64,000 nt of DNA from Psychroserpens damuponensis (GTDB taxonomy: Bacteria; Bacteroidota; Bacteroidia; Flavobacteriales; Flavobacteriaceae). Shown here piece by piece: positions 16,911 through 25,668 of the stretch (position 1 is the stretch's first letter; every line of letters starts with the position of its first letter). The notes below the pieces were generated by a model. That model saw nothing but the letters and a program-made list of their open reading frames with translations, was not told the origin of the DNA and did no database searches. The position numbers and the translations under genes are program-made. The stretch is from assembly GCF_000826655.1 (NCBI RefSeq), contig NZ_JXJO01000010.1, positions 1-64,000 on the forward strand, given 5' to 3'.

Positions 16911-17888
16911 TTAAACTAGGTAGAAGAATGTAAATACGAATACCCATACTAAATCGACAAAGTGCCAATATAATCCAACTTTCTCTACCATCTCATAGCT
17001 ACCTCTTCTCTCGTAAGTTCCAAGAATAACATTAAAGAAAATGATGATATTTATTATAACTCCCGATAGTACGTGAAAACCGTGAAAACCTGTAATAAAG
17101 AAAAAGAAATCTGCAAATAGTGATGTCCCATACTCGTTAACCTTAAGGTTAGCACCTTGAACAACCAAAACACCCTCATCCTTTAACTTAGCTAAAGACG
17201 CTTCTCTAGAAAGCACTGTTTTATGACCTTCTTCATTAATAATTTGAGTTCTTACTAATACATTAGGATTAGCCACTAAGCCATTATATACTTCGTCAAC
17301 CGTGTATGCAGGTAAAGTACCTTCATCTACAAACCAAAGTCCATTTTTACGTTCATGCGCTACACGTTCTCCATGAGCATCTAAAGCTATATCATTAATA
17401 GCTACTCTATGCCCTGTATTATCAACTAACTGAAGAATATTACCTCCTTTAGTTTGTACAGCACCATAATCACCTTTAATAAATGTTCCCCATTCCCAAG
17501 CTTGTGAGCCAACGAAAATTAAACCACCAATAATGGTTAAGAACATATACCAAGTCACTTTGGTTTTATTCATGTGATGACCAGCATCAACGGCTAATAC
17601 CATTGTTACAGATGACATAATTAAGACGAATGTCATAAAAGCCACATAAATCATTGGATAGTTCCCGTGAAAAAACGGAACGTGAGTAAAAACCTCATCT
17701 GCTATTGGCCAAGAACCAATATATTTGAATCGTGAAAATCCGTAAGCTGCTAAAAATCCAGAAAATGTTAAAGCATCTGATACGATAAAAAACCACATCA
17801 TCATTTTACCATAACTTGCTTTAAGAGGTTCGTTTCCTCCACCCCAAGTTTTGCCTTCTGCACCAGTATTCGCTACTGTAGTATCCAT
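16911..17888 (-). CDS. Cytochrome c oxidase subunit III
   Basis: This 325-residue subunit III has seven hydrophobic segments, interrupted after the fourth by a soluble insertion of about 100 residues ('GDYGAVQTKGGNILQ' to 'NLKVNEYG'), which faces outside the membrane. Motifs of the family are 'KMMMWFFIVSDALTFSGFL', 'GSQAWEWG', 'FITGFHGFHVLSG' and the C-terminal 'YWHFVDLVWVFVFTFFYLV'. I chose the ATG at 17888 (MDTTVANTG) over the ATG at 17897 because family members begin this way. Both lie downstream of a -7 box. It precedes subunit IV by 19 bases. Confidence 0.93.
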   Translation of the reverse strand: MDTTVANTGAEGKTWGGGNEPLKASYGKMMMWFFIVSDALTFSGFLAAYGFSRFKYIGSWPIADEVFTHVPFFHGNYPMIYVAFMTFVLIMSSVTMVLAVDAGHHMNKTKVTWYMFLTIIGGLIFVGSQAWEWGTFIKGDYGAVQTKGGNILQLVDNTGHRVAINDIALDAHGERVAHERKNGLWFVDEGTLPAYTVDEVYNGLVANPNVLVRTQIINEEGHKTVLSREASLAKLKDEGVLVVQGANLKVNEYGTSLFADFFFFITGFHGFHVLSGVIINIIIFFNVILGTYERRGSYEMVEKVGLYWHFVDLVWVFVFTFFYLV

Positions 17889-17916
17889 ATAGAGCATTTA
17901 GTTGTTAAAAGTTGCA

Positions 17917-17924
17917 CAAAAATA
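17917..17924 (-). promoter_or_regulatory. Candidate -7 box upstream of cytochrome oxidase subunit III
   Basis: The minus strand reads TATTTTTG, 28 bases before the chosen ATG at 17888 in a 129-base gap, which suggests that subunits III and IV can be transcribed independently of ctaB. The -33 position shows only a T run. Confidence 0.4.
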
Positions 17925-18026
17925 ATCATTTTATCTATCTAAAAAAACATCCGATTCTAAAAATTCAAAACATCGGTCTGTACTAGACTAAATCATGAGT
18001 TTTAGACTATAAAAATGATTTAAAAA

Positions 18027-18608
18027 TTAAACGAAATATGATAAAAATAAAAACAAGAATATCCACAGTATATCTACAAAATGCCAAAAGGTAGCAGAAA
18101 GCTCCATACCTAGCATTTTGGTTGCTGTATATTTTTGTTTAAAATGATTATAAATTACGACCAATATTGAGATTAATCCTACTGCAACGTGTAAAATGTG
18201 AGCGAATGCAATCACATAAATAAAACTCATTGTCACATTAGAGGTTTCTCCAGTAAAATAATAACCTGAATCAATAATTTGTTTAAAACCTTCAAATTGA
18301 CACATGATGAATGCTACTCCCAATCCAAAAGTGGTTAACAACAGTATTGTTGCCAAACTCCTATTACTATTTTTTATTGCTTTTTTTGCTAGAATAAATG
18401 TAATACTACTCACTACAATTAGTAGACAACTAATTAAAAATGCTTGAGGCAATACAAAATCATGCATCCAATCTTCACGCTTTCTACTTACTAAAACCGC
18501 ACTGGTTAAACCTGCAAAAGACATAATTAAAGAACCAATACCAAACATGAGCATCATGCGTTTTGATCTGTCTTTTTTCTCTTCTAAAGTTCCTTGTGTT
18601 AAATCCAT
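18027..18608 (-). CDS. Heme-copper oxidase subunit III family protein
   Basis: This 193-residue protein has five membrane helices and the subunit III signature at the C-terminus: 'LGMELSATFWHFVDILWIFLFLFLSYFV', with 'AHILHVAVGLIS' before it. It is shorter than the true subunit III encoded next and lacks the first two helices and the soluble insertion. Two subunit III-like genes side by side occur in other Bacteroidota as I recall. It starts one base after ctaB stops, so it is probably translated together with heme O synthase. Confidence 0.88.
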   Translation of the reverse strand: MDLTQGTLEEKKDRSKRMMLMFGIGSLIMSFAGLTSAVLVSRKREDWMHDFVLPQAFLISCLLIVVSSITFILAKKAIKNSNRSLATILLLTTFGLGVAFIMCQFEGFKQIIDSGYYFTGETSNVTMSFIYVIAFAHILHVAVGLISILVVIYNHFKQKYTATKMLGMELSATFWHFVDILWIFLFLFLSYFV

Positions 18609-18609
18609 T

Positions 18610-19503
18610 TTATCTTATAAATTTATCTGCAACGTAAACAATCTGTATCAATGATATATATATTACACTAGCAAGCATCAATTGCTTAGCCGCTTTTGCA
18701 GTTCTCTTTTTAAATAATTCAAAGGCATAGTATAACATTACTAATCCTAATAATAATACAACTATTGCTGCCACTATAGATAATTTTAAATCTCCAGTAA
18801 TACCAAATACAGGAACGATAGAAACAAGAATCATCCATATTGTATACATAATTGTTTGCACAGCTGTACCTTTATCTCGTTTTCTAGTTGGTAACATATA
18901 GAAACCTCCTTTTTCATAATCTTCAAACAAAAACCAACCTATAGCCCAAAAGTGTGGAAATTGCCAAAAAAACTGTAAAGCAAATAAGGTTCCTGGCTCA
19001 ATACCAAAATCATTTCTTGCTGCCACCCAACCTAACATAAACGGGATCGCACCAGGAATTGCACCAACAAAAACAGATAAAGGTGTTTTTGTTTTTAAAG
19101 GCGTATACACACAAGTATATATAAATATTGAAATGGCACCATACATTGCTGTACGCTCATTAATGATATATAATACGGTAAGCCCTAAAATAGTAAAGAT
19201 TGTTGCAATAATAAATGCCGATTGAACGCTCATTCGTCCAGCAGGAATTGGACGATTTTTAGTACGATCCATCAATACATCCAAATCTTTTTCTATAATT
19301 TGATTAAATGCATTAGAGGCACCTACCATAAAATAACCACCAAACGCTAGTAAAACCAATGTGTTTACATCAACCTCTATAGCGCCAAGTAAATAACCAG
19401 CAAGTGCCGAAAACACGACGCTTAAAGACAGTCTCATTTTAGTAATTTCCTTAAAATCGGAAATTAAAGACACTTGATTTACAGATGATTTTACAGTACT
19501 CAA
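18610..19503 (-). CDS. ctaB: Protoheme IX farnesyltransferase (heme O synthase)
   Basis: This UbiA-family membrane enzyme adds a farnesyl group to heme B, giving heme O for the oxidase. It has eight to nine helices and two aspartate-rich motifs: 'NQIIEKDLDVLMDRTKNRP' and 'FLFEDYEKGGFYMLP'. The ATG-less N-terminus is ambiguous. A TTG at 19557 gives the longest frame but is itself the -33 element of a perfect promoter whose -7 box lies at 19527-19534, so transcripts start after it. The next candidates are TTG at 19503 (297 residues, used here) and GTG at 19473; conserved sequence begins at 'DFKEITKMRLS'. Confidence 0.9.
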   Translation of the reverse strand: MSTVKSSVNQVSLISDFKEITKMRLSLSVVFSALAGYLLGAIEVDVNTLVLLAFGGYFMVGASNAFNQIIEKDLDVLMDRTKNRPIPAGRMSVQSAFIIATIFTILGLTVLYIINERTAMYGAISIFIYTCVYTPLKTKTPLSVFVGAIPGAIPFMLGWVAARNDFGIEPGTLFALQFFWQFPHFWAIGWFLFEDYEKGGFYMLPTRKRDKGTAVQTIMYTIWMILVSIVPVFGITGDLKLSIVAAIVVLLLGLVMLYYAFELFKKRTAKAAKQLMLASVIYISLIQIVYVADKFIR

Positions 19504-19526
19504 TTTGAGAGATTTTATTGCGTTTG

Positions 19527-19557
19527 CAAAGATACTTTTAAAAAAGGTTTTGGACAA
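19527..19557 (-). promoter_or_regulatory. Promoter of ctaB and the following oxidase gene
   Basis: On the minus strand: TTG (19557-19555), 20 bases, then TATCTTTG (19534-19527). Both boxes match the Bacteroidota sigma-A consensus. The TTG box rules out TTG 19557 as the start codon. Confidence 0.7.
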
Positions 19558-19630
19558 TTCAAAACAGAATTAATTAAGCCCATTGTAAGTTTAGTTATCT
19601 TTATCAGACTCTAGTTAAAAACCGATATTC

Positions 19631-20515
19631 ATGAAATATGTGTCTACATTTACTCTTATTCTTTTTTTTCTCTTCGGAAATTATGCCAATGCACAACGAT
19701 TTGATAAGGTAGAAATAGAAACCATAAAAGTTTCAGATCATGTGTATATGCTTTTAGGCGCTGGCGGAAATATAGGTATATCTATTGGTGACGATGGCAT
19801 TTTTATAATTGATGATCAATTTGCACCACTTACTAAAAAAATTCACACAGCCATAAAAGCTTTAAGCGAAAAAGACATCAAATTTTTAGTCAATACACAT
19901 CATCATGGTGATCACACAGGTGGTAATGAAAACATGCAAAAACTAGGCGCTACCATTATTGCTCATGACAATGTGAGGCAACGTTTAGAAACAACACCTA
20001 AACGCGATGGCTCTTCGGAAGCTAAAGCAGCCTTGCCAATTATCACTTTTAATGATGAAATGAGCTTACATATTAATGGAGAGAAAATTGGTGTGTTTCA
20101 TGTAGAGCATGCACATACCGATGGTGACGCTCTGCTTTATTTTACAGAGAGTAATGTATTACATACAGGAGATACTTATTTTAAAGATCGCTACCCTTAT
20201 ATCGATCTAAGTTCTGGAGGCAGTGTTAATGGCTATATTAATGCTGTAAAACTCGGACTTCAACTTATTGACGACAACACCAAAATTATTCCAGGACATG
20301 GCAGTTTATCTAACAAAGAAGATTATCTAAGTTTCTTAAAAATGCTTGAAGATTTAAAATCTAAAATTTCCGAAGCTATAAAAGCAGGTAAAACTGAAAA
20401 TGACGTTGCAATGGATCAAACTCTTACCAAAACCTATGACGATTTACAGTATGGCACTGGGTTTATTAACTCTGAGAAGATTAGACGTACTTTTTATTTG
20501 AGCTTAACACAATAA
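19631..20515 (+). CDS. Periplasmic metallo-beta-lactamase-fold hydrolase
   Basis: This 294-residue protein has a signal peptide (about 1-21, ending NYANAQ) and an MBL domain. The zinc ligands are visible: NTHHHGDHTGG (HxHxDH), His in VEHAHTDGD, Asp in HTGDTYF and His in IPGHG. The enzyme acts in the periplasm, or at the outer membrane. The overall pattern resembles the environmental B-type or quinoprotein-linked MBL hydrolases. The substrate cannot be inferred, and a true beta-lactamase is possible but not indicated. It is divergent from ctaB and apparently monocistronic. Confidence 0.85.
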   Translation: MKYVSTFTLILFFLFGNYANAQRFDKVEIETIKVSDHVYMLLGAGGNIGISIGDDGIFIIDDQFAPLTKKIHTAIKALSEKDIKFLVNTHHHGDHTGGNENMQKLGATIIAHDNVRQRLETTPKRDGSSEAKAALPIITFNDEMSLHINGEKIGVFHVEHAHTDGDALLYFTESNVLHTGDTYFKDRYPYIDLSSGGSVNGYINAVKLGLQLIDDNTKIIPGHGSLSNKEDYLSFLKMLEDLKSKISEAIKAGKTENDVAMDQTLTKTYDDLQYGTGFINSEKIRRTFYLSLTQ

Positions 20516-20643
20516 GTGTTTATTTATAACTTACTCACAAACAATACCATAAAACCAAATCATTGTAACAGAAGGAACTTTACCATAACAACAATTTCCT
20601 TTACAGTGCTTTATATAGCTTTTACACTTTTGCAAACAAGCTA

Positions 20644-21129
20644 TTAATGATAAGCTGTATTATGAGCTAAAGTTTCACCGCAAGTACCACAAGCAACTGC
20701 AGATCCTGCACCTCCTGCATGACCCTTAGCACAGGTATAATGCCAAACACCAGCAGCATTTTGAGCTGGCTCAGGAGTCGTGGTTGCAGCACTAGTTTGA
20801 GGTGTTGCAAAAGGGGATGAATTTGTAGTCGTATTTGCATTAGCATGATAAGCTGTGTTGTGTGCTAAAATATTACCACAAGTGGCACACTTATTAGCTA
20901 ATCCAGCTCCTCCTGGGCATCCTAATCTACACGTGTAATGCCAAACACCACTCGCATTTTGAGCAGGTTCTTTAAGAGGCGGAGTTGCCTTGGTAGCTTC
21001 TGTAGTTGTTTCTAAATCCTCCTTAGCGGTTACAGTCTCTTGCTTTTGTGTTTTTTTATCTTCATTACAGCTATAAAAACAAAGTAATGAACTAACTATT
21101 AGTATTGGAAGAATTTTAAAATATTTCAT
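20644..21129 (-). CDS. Lipoprotein with two cysteine-rich repeats resembling heavy-metal-binding domains
   Basis: This 161-residue protein has a lipoprotein signal (Cys21 in CFYSCNE) and a Thr/Glu-rich linker. It then has two copies of a 41-residue module (55-95, 121-161), joined by an Ala/Thr/Asn/Pro-rich spacer. Each module starts PAQNA-[SA]-GVWHYTC and ends C-G-x-x-L-AHNTAYH. Potential metal ligands are Cys67, Cys71, Cys81, Cys84 in the first and Cys133, His137, Cys147, Cys150 in the second. The pattern YTC-x3-[CH]-x9-C-x2-CG-x2-L recalls the small YTCPMHP...CPKCGM heavy-metal-binding domain, but the CPMH core is changed. A role in zinc or copper binding at the outer membrane is inference. 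Confidence 0.75.
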   Translation of the reverse strand: MKYFKILPILIVSSLLCFYSCNEDKKTQKQETVTAKEDLETTTEATKATPPLKEPAQNASGVWHYTCRLGCPGGAGLANKCATCGNILAHNTAYHANANTTTNSSPFATPQTSAATTTPEPAQNAAGVWHYTCAKGHAGGAGSAVACGTCGETLAHNTAYH

Positions 21130-21307
21130 GTGTTTGTATGTATTAATTTTTAATGATCACATGTTGCTTGCAATTAATCATTCTTTTAAATGATCGTTTT
21201 TTTAACATGCTCGTTACATAATTGGGTTAATTTTCAAAATGTAAACTTACATTAATTTTTGTACATCGATATATTTATAGCACGATCTATTTCACAATTA
21301 ACATTTC

Positions 21308-23419
21308 TTAAAAATCATTATACCAATTAAACAAATCTGTTCTTACACCTACCGTAAACCAAGCTGTACTTGTATTTAAAGCAGCAGCTGTATCTGCCTC
21401 TGGGTTATAATTTCTAAACGTAATATTGGTAAACAATCTCAAATTAGTTGCAGGATTAACGATGTAACCACCACCTAAATCTGCTTGAAAAACGGTTGTT
21501 GTATTTCCTTGTCCAACGGTAATCCCTGTATTTGCATTACGATCAACTTCGGATCTAAAAATATTACTTCCGTAGTTAAAATCATCTGTACCATCATTAA
21601 AATCAAAACCACGTTTACCAAAGATAAACTTAGCGTCTCCAAACCAACGCTTATAATTGTAACGACCTATTAAAATGGCTTCGCTAAAGTTTGCTCCCCA
21701 AAGATGCGCCATTGGTTGATTGTTGTGCGCATAATTTAAAACGATAGAATTATGTGAGTATGTGTAAGGTCGCACTCTATTATATTCAAATTGCAACAAT
21801 AGATTATCTACTTTAAAGGCATCAAAATATTTGACTCCTATTTGATATCCAAACTTATTTCTCCAACTCTTGTTTCCTGCTGTAACATCATTAATTGCAA
21901 ATTCATCTAGAATAAATTGCGAATAGATATTCACTTTATTATTCCATTTATACTTTGCCGAAGCTCCTAAGATAGCATTACCAGCATCTTGACCTGTAGA
22001 AAACTCAATGGCTCTATAAAATATTACTGGATTTAAATAATTTATATCAAATCCTCTATCATTATCATTTGACCAGAGTACAGATTCAAATAAACCAATG
22101 TTTAATCGCTTGGTAACATTCCAACTCAAATAATGATTTGCCATATATTTGGTTAAAAACGCTCCATCTTCGGTCACCTCTGGCCTTACATCTTTTAACC
22201 ACATCCAAGTATTGGTATATTTTATTTTCCAAAATTTGGTGTTCAATTTTAAAAACGGATAAGGACTCGTAGCATCACCTTGAAATAAGGATCGATATCC
22301 TTCACCTATAAAATTTTTACCGTGGCCAAATTGAACATTAATAAATTTAGCTGGCGAATACGACAAATAAGCTTCTGCCACCGGATAATCAAAACCACCA
22401 TCTTTAAACAGTTTAGATAGTCCTCTTCCTGGTATGATTGGCTCATTACCTTCGGCACTGATGCCTACTGCGTATTCATTAAAATATTGAGCAAAACGTC
22501 CTTGACTCTCATAAATTGAAGTTGTAAAATTGAATTTTTTACCCAAACCACCTTGAATAAAAATACCTCTCGTATTATTATATGTAGAACTAAAATCGGC
22601 TTCGGTATCTTTACCAACTTGCAAATCAAAGATAGGATCTACTGTGAACCAATAGTCTTTTCCTTGAATTTCTACTAAATGTTCGTTCCATAATTTTCGT
22701 TTCCACCACGTATCGCTACCTTTAACCAAAGCTTGCTTTTCGGCTTTAAAATCATAGTAAGCCGAGACTTCATTATAGGTAAATGGTTTTGCTGCAGTAT
22801 GACTATTTGTTCCTAAACCATTCATTTCTTGATCAAATCTAGAATAATAGTTATGTGTAAAAGGAATATTTAACTGGCTGCTATATTCCAATTTTTCATA
22901 TTTAACAATACTATCTGCTACGTTATTATACTCATCACTTACGTCTGCATTTAAATTGGTTGCAGCATTAAGGTGAATGGTTTTAGCTTTTGCTTGTTGT
23001 GTTTGAATTTCCGAAGGATTAATTAAAGGTATTTTTATACCTAAAGAATATTGATAAAATGTGGGTTTACCGTTGTACGTTCCTGGAGATACTTTTGGTA
23101 AAGCCTCAAAAACTCGCTCTGTTTCTTCTTTTAGCTCATCATAAACAGCGTCTATGTAAATGATAGTAATGTTACCTAGTTTATCGACTTCAAAAAGCAC
23201 TTTGACTTCACCATTGTAACTATCATCATTGACTATTTCTGGAACCTTAAACTCTTTATAGATAAAGGCATTGATATTATTATTAAAACAGACTTTTAAT
23301 TGGTTGATAGGTTGAGATTCACACTCAGGGAATACTGGAGATTTTTCAAAATTTGAAACCTCTTGTGCTGTTATGAATCCAAAAGCGAATAAAAACACAA
23401 GTAAGAAACGATTCTTCAT
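21308..23419 (-). CDS. remB: Outer-membrane protein, likely gliding motility protein RemB, with TonB-C-like N-terminus
   Basis: This 703-residue protein has a signal peptide (about 1-18) and a TonB C-terminal-like domain (about 27-133; FPECESQPIN, VKVLFEVDKLGNI). The rest (about 200-703) is beta-barrel-like, with alternating aromatic strands of capsule-assembly Wzi type ('GHGKNFIGEGYRSLFQGDA', 'FLKLNTKFWKIKYTNTWMW'). The C-terminus ends in an aromatic residue typical of barrels (WYNDF). I recall this as the RemB family, which contributes to gliding in Flavobacterium johnsoniae. The symbol is therefore tentative. The two genes transcribed ahead of it encode TonB proteins with the same small domain, but a terminator separates them. 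Confidence 0.65.
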   Translation of the reverse strand: MKNRFLLVFLFAFGFITAQEVSNFEKSPVFPECESQPINQLKVCFNNNINAFIYKEFKVPEIVNDDSYNGEVKVLFEVDKLGNITIIYIDAVYDELKEETERVFEALPKVSPGTYNGKPTFYQYSLGIKIPLINPSEIQTQQAKAKTIHLNAATNLNADVSDEYNNVADSIVKYEKLEYSSQLNIPFTHNYYSRFDQEMNGLGTNSHTAAKPFTYNEVSAYYDFKAEKQALVKGSDTWWKRKLWNEHLVEIQGKDYWFTVDPIFDLQVGKDTEADFSSTYNNTRGIFIQGGLGKKFNFTTSIYESQGRFAQYFNEYAVGISAEGNEPIIPGRGLSKLFKDGGFDYPVAEAYLSYSPAKFINVQFGHGKNFIGEGYRSLFQGDATSPYPFLKLNTKFWKIKYTNTWMWLKDVRPEVTEDGAFLTKYMANHYLSWNVTKRLNIGLFESVLWSNDNDRGFDINYLNPVIFYRAIEFSTGQDAGNAILGASAKYKWNNKVNIYSQFILDEFAINDVTAGNKSWRNKFGYQIGVKYFDAFKVDNLLLQFEYNRVRPYTYSHNSIVLNYAHNNQPMAHLWGANFSEAILIGRYNYKRWFGDAKFIFGKRGFDFNDGTDDFNYGSNIFRSEVDRNANTGITVGQGNTTTVFQADLGGGYIVNPATNLRLFTNITFRNYNPEADTAAALNTSTAWFTVGVRTDLFNWYNDF

Positions 23420-23484
23420 ATAGCATGTACAACATTAGTTGCTCGAAAGATACTGTTTTTTTCAAAAATTAGGTAATTCGATTT

Positions 23485-23529
23485 TTTATAAAAAAAGCGA
23501 CCTAAAACTAAAATTAGTTATAGATCGCT
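23485..23529 (-). terminator. Terminator after the first TonB gene
   Basis: A 16-position stem (AGCGA...TCGCT outer pairs, two mismatches) with a two-base loop spans 23496-23529. On the minus strand it is followed by seven T, 79 bases past the stop of the TonB gene at 23575. Confidence 0.75.
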
Positions 23530-23574
23530 ATAGGTGTATTTCACCTGTTTACCGCAAAATAGGTTTGGCAAAGT

Positions 23575-24378
23575 TTAATTCACTTTAAATACAATTGGAA
23601 GATTATAAAGTACAGATACTGGTTGCTCTCTTTGCAAACCTGGTTCCATTTGTGGAATTTTGTTTGTTACACGCTCTGCTTCTTTTTCTAAACTTGGATG
23701 TGGTGCTCTGGTTAAGATTTCTGAAACATTTCCATTTTTATCAATTTTAAACTGAACATTGATACGTTGTGTACCAGACAACCCTAGTTCTCCGGCAAGA
23801 TCGGTATCAAATTTACGCTGCACTAATTTGGTGATTTTTTCGTTCATACATTTAATACGCTCTCCATTGGTTGTTTTTTTCTCACAACCTGGATATACAG
23901 GTACCACTTCAACACCATTTAAATTGAAAGGCGCCTCAATTTTCTCATTTTTACTAGGATCTACAGGATCTTCGAACGTATTAGGATTAATAGGTTTATC
24001 TGTTGTTGGCGGATCTGTAATAATGTTTGGTGTTTCAACATCTGGTGTATCATTATCTACAATTATTGGATCATCAATGAGTTGTTTTTCTTTTGGCTTT
24101 TTAATTGGATCTGCTTTTGGAGGTACATTGGGCTCCACAATAATTGTTGGTGTGAAATAAGGACTATCATCAGGATCAACGATAACAAGGTCTTGTTTAA
24201 ATACTTTGTTTTCAAACTTCATCTCAAATAAGGCGTAGGTACCAAGAAGACAAAGAATGAGTCCGATTTGAAAATACAACGATGAGTTTTTTTGTAAATT
24301 TGCATCGTGCTTGTGTGATTTTTGCACATTTTTATTGCTCTGACCAGCAATATCGTGCGATTTTTTAAAATCTTTCAT
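23575..24378 (-). CDS. Energy transducer TonB
   Basis: This 267-residue protein couples the proton-motive force (via ExbB/ExbD, not in this window) to outer-membrane receptors. It has a basic cytoplasmic N-terminus rich in Lys/His, one membrane helix (about 33-51), and a periplasmic linker rich in Pro/Asp/Thr (60-150). A TonB C-terminal domain (about 160-267) has 'VYPGCEKK', 'GTQRINVQFKIDKNGNVSEI' and 'YNLPIVFKV'. It is a close paralogue of the next gene but has its own terminators on both sides. Confidence 0.92.
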   Translation of the reverse strand: MKDFKKSHDIAGQSNKNVQKSHKHDANLQKNSSLYFQIGLILCLLGTYALFEMKFENKVFKQDLVIVDPDDSPYFTPTIIVEPNVPPKADPIKKPKEKQLIDDPIIVDNDTPDVETPNIITDPPTTDKPINPNTFEDPVDPSKNEKIEAPFNLNGVEVVPVYPGCEKKTTNGERIKCMNEKITKLVQRKFDTDLAGELGLSGTQRINVQFKIDKNGNVSEILTRAPHPSLEKEAERVTNKIPQMEPGLQREQPVSVLYNLPIVFKVN

Positions 24379-24435
24379 AATATTTGATTTAAAATGTTAA
24401 TATTATGTTTAAATCACAATAAGCATACCAAAGTA

Positions 24436-24467
24436 AAAATCCCATCTAATTACTTAGATGGGATTTT
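24436..24467 (-). terminator. Terminator after the second TonB gene
   Basis: AAAATCCCATCTAA (24436-24449) pairs perfectly with TTAGATGGGATTTT (24454-24467) around a TTAC loop. T runs flank it in both directions, so it may also work on the plus strand. It lies 28 bases past the stop at 24495. Confidence 0.85.
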
Positions 24468-24494
24468 GAAATTTTATGATATGTTATATAATAT

Positions 24495-25220
24495 CTAGTC
24501 TTGCACTTGAAATAAGATTGGTAAAGAGTAAGGTACATTTACTGGCTTACCTCTTTGTTTACCTGGTTTCATTTTAGGTAACAAGTTAATCACTCGCTTA
24601 GCCTCTTTTTCAAGACCTGGATGCGGAGCTCTTGCTCGTACACCAACGATGTTACCTGTTTTATCAATTTTAAAGATCACGTTGATACGCTGTCTTCCAG
24701 ATAGACCTAATTCACTAGCTAAATCTGTATCAAATTTTTTGTTTACAAACTTGCTAATTTTATCAGACATACATTGCTTTTTAGCATTGTTACCTTTTTC
24801 ATTTTCACAACCTGGGAAAATTGGTACATTTTCAATAACGTTAAAAGGTACATCTATATCTTCTTCTACTTCTTCAACTTCAATTTCTTCAACCTCAACG
24901 ATTTCTTCAGTTTGGTCAGTTTCTGTAGATTCAATTACTGTTTCTTCAATTTCCTTTTCATCTTCCACGATTTCAATTTCCTCAGGCACTACAGGTGGTG
25001 GAGGTGGTGGAGGTGGTGGAACTATTTTTTGATCTGTAATAGGAATATCTTCTTCTTCAAGAGCGTCTAAGTCTAATTGTCCAATATCAATAACTTCTTT
25101 CTCATATGATCTATAATTAATAGTCAAATAAGTTAGAGCCATCATCAATACCATTCCTACGGCAAAATACAGCGAGCTGTTTCTGCTTACATCTGATTTA
25201 ATATTCTTTTTAGGTTCCAT
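24495..25220 (-). CDS. Energy transducer TonB
   Basis: This 241-residue TonB has a short basic N-terminus (MEPKKNIKSDVSRN), a membrane helix (about 15-35) and a linker with a run of nine prolines, then a Glu/Val/Ile-rich acidic stretch. The TonB C-terminal domain (about 135-241) has 'IFPGCENEKGN', 'GRQRINVIFKIDKTGNI' and 'YSLPILFQVQD'. I chose the ATG at 25220, not 25256: family members start MEPKKN, and a promoter with boxes at 25273-25275 and 25244-25251 would begin transcription between the two ATGs. Confidence 0.92.
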   Translation of the reverse strand: MEPKKNIKSDVSRNSSLYFAVGMVLMMALTYLTINYRSYEKEVIDIGQLDLDALEEEDIPITDQKIVPPPPPPPPPVVPEEIEIVEDEKEIEETVIESTETDQTEEIVEVEEIEVEEVEEDIDVPFNVIENVPIFPGCENEKGNNAKKQCMSDKISKFVNKKFDTDLASELGLSGRQRINVIFKIDKTGNIVGVRARAPHPGLEKEAKRVINLLPKMKPGKQRGKPVNVPYSLPILFQVQD

Positions 25221-25243
25221 GTGCTTAAAAGGTTTTCTGAATG

Positions 25244-25275
25244 CTAAATTAACCAATTTTTTGTTAAAAAAGCAA
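25244..25275 (-). promoter_or_regulatory. Promoter of the second TonB gene
   Basis: On the minus strand: TTG (25275-25273), 21 bases, TAATTTAG (25251-25244), one mismatch from TAnnTTTG. It lies 23 bases before the chosen ATG and overlaps the longer frame, which supports the shorter start. Confidence 0.5.
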
Positions 25276-25284
25276 GCTATTATT

Positions 25285-25668
25285 TTAATTTAACTTTAGT
25301 TTATTTCTAAATTTAATAATTAGAGTTGCAAAGGTTACTCCTAATGTATTTGCTAATGCATCAAAAACATCTAACGTTCTGTAAGATGTTAATACATGCT
25401 GAAGAACTTCAATAATAATGCCATAAATAATTACACATATAGCAGATATTAATATGATATACGTTCCTTTTTTGGTTCTACTATAATTATAGACAAGAAC
25501 AGTGAACAAAAAATAAGCTATAAAATGGAAAATCTTATCATCAAACGAGGAGCCTAAACTTGGCATACCTCCTAAATGAACTAGGCTAACAGTTGTTAAT
25601 GCTAAAGCATATAATATTAAAATAGGCAATGCCCATTTTTTAAGCACCAATAAGAGCTTTGTAATCAT
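25285..25668 (-). CDS. VanZ-like membrane protein
   Basis: This 127-residue protein has four membrane helices (about 9-29, 42-60, 68-88, 100-120) and the VanZ-family pattern: '[21 protein letters not shown]' and, before the last helix, '[21 protein letters not shown]'. The Bacteroidota members have no known function; relation to glycopeptide resistance is by family name only. It overlaps the end of gcvH by 29 bases if the ATG at 25668 (MITKLLLV) is used, the better start because the first helix follows directly. The pair is probably translationally coupled. Confidence 0.8.
   Translation of the reverse strand: MITKLLLVLKKWALPILILYALALTTVSLVHLGGMPSLGSSFDDKIFHFIAYFLFTVLVYNYSRTKKGTYIILISAICVIIYGIIIEVLQHVLTSYRTLDVFDALANTLGVTFATLIIKFRNKLKLN

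Noticed and set aside
17150-17460. Soluble insertion of about 100 residues in cytochrome oxidase subunit III
   Set aside because: I recall the same insertion in many Bacteroidota subunit III proteins, so it is not specific to this window.
21177-21206. ATCATT/AATGAT hairpin followed by TTTTTTT upstream of the cysteine lipoprotein
   Set aside because: The stem is only about 6 A/T-rich pairs and faces the plus strand, where no gene needs terminating.
24649-25070. Two long plus-strand open frames opposite the TonB gene
   Set aside because: They are Ser/Phe/Gly-rich mirror images of the Pro/Glu/Val-rich TonB linker, with no independent support.
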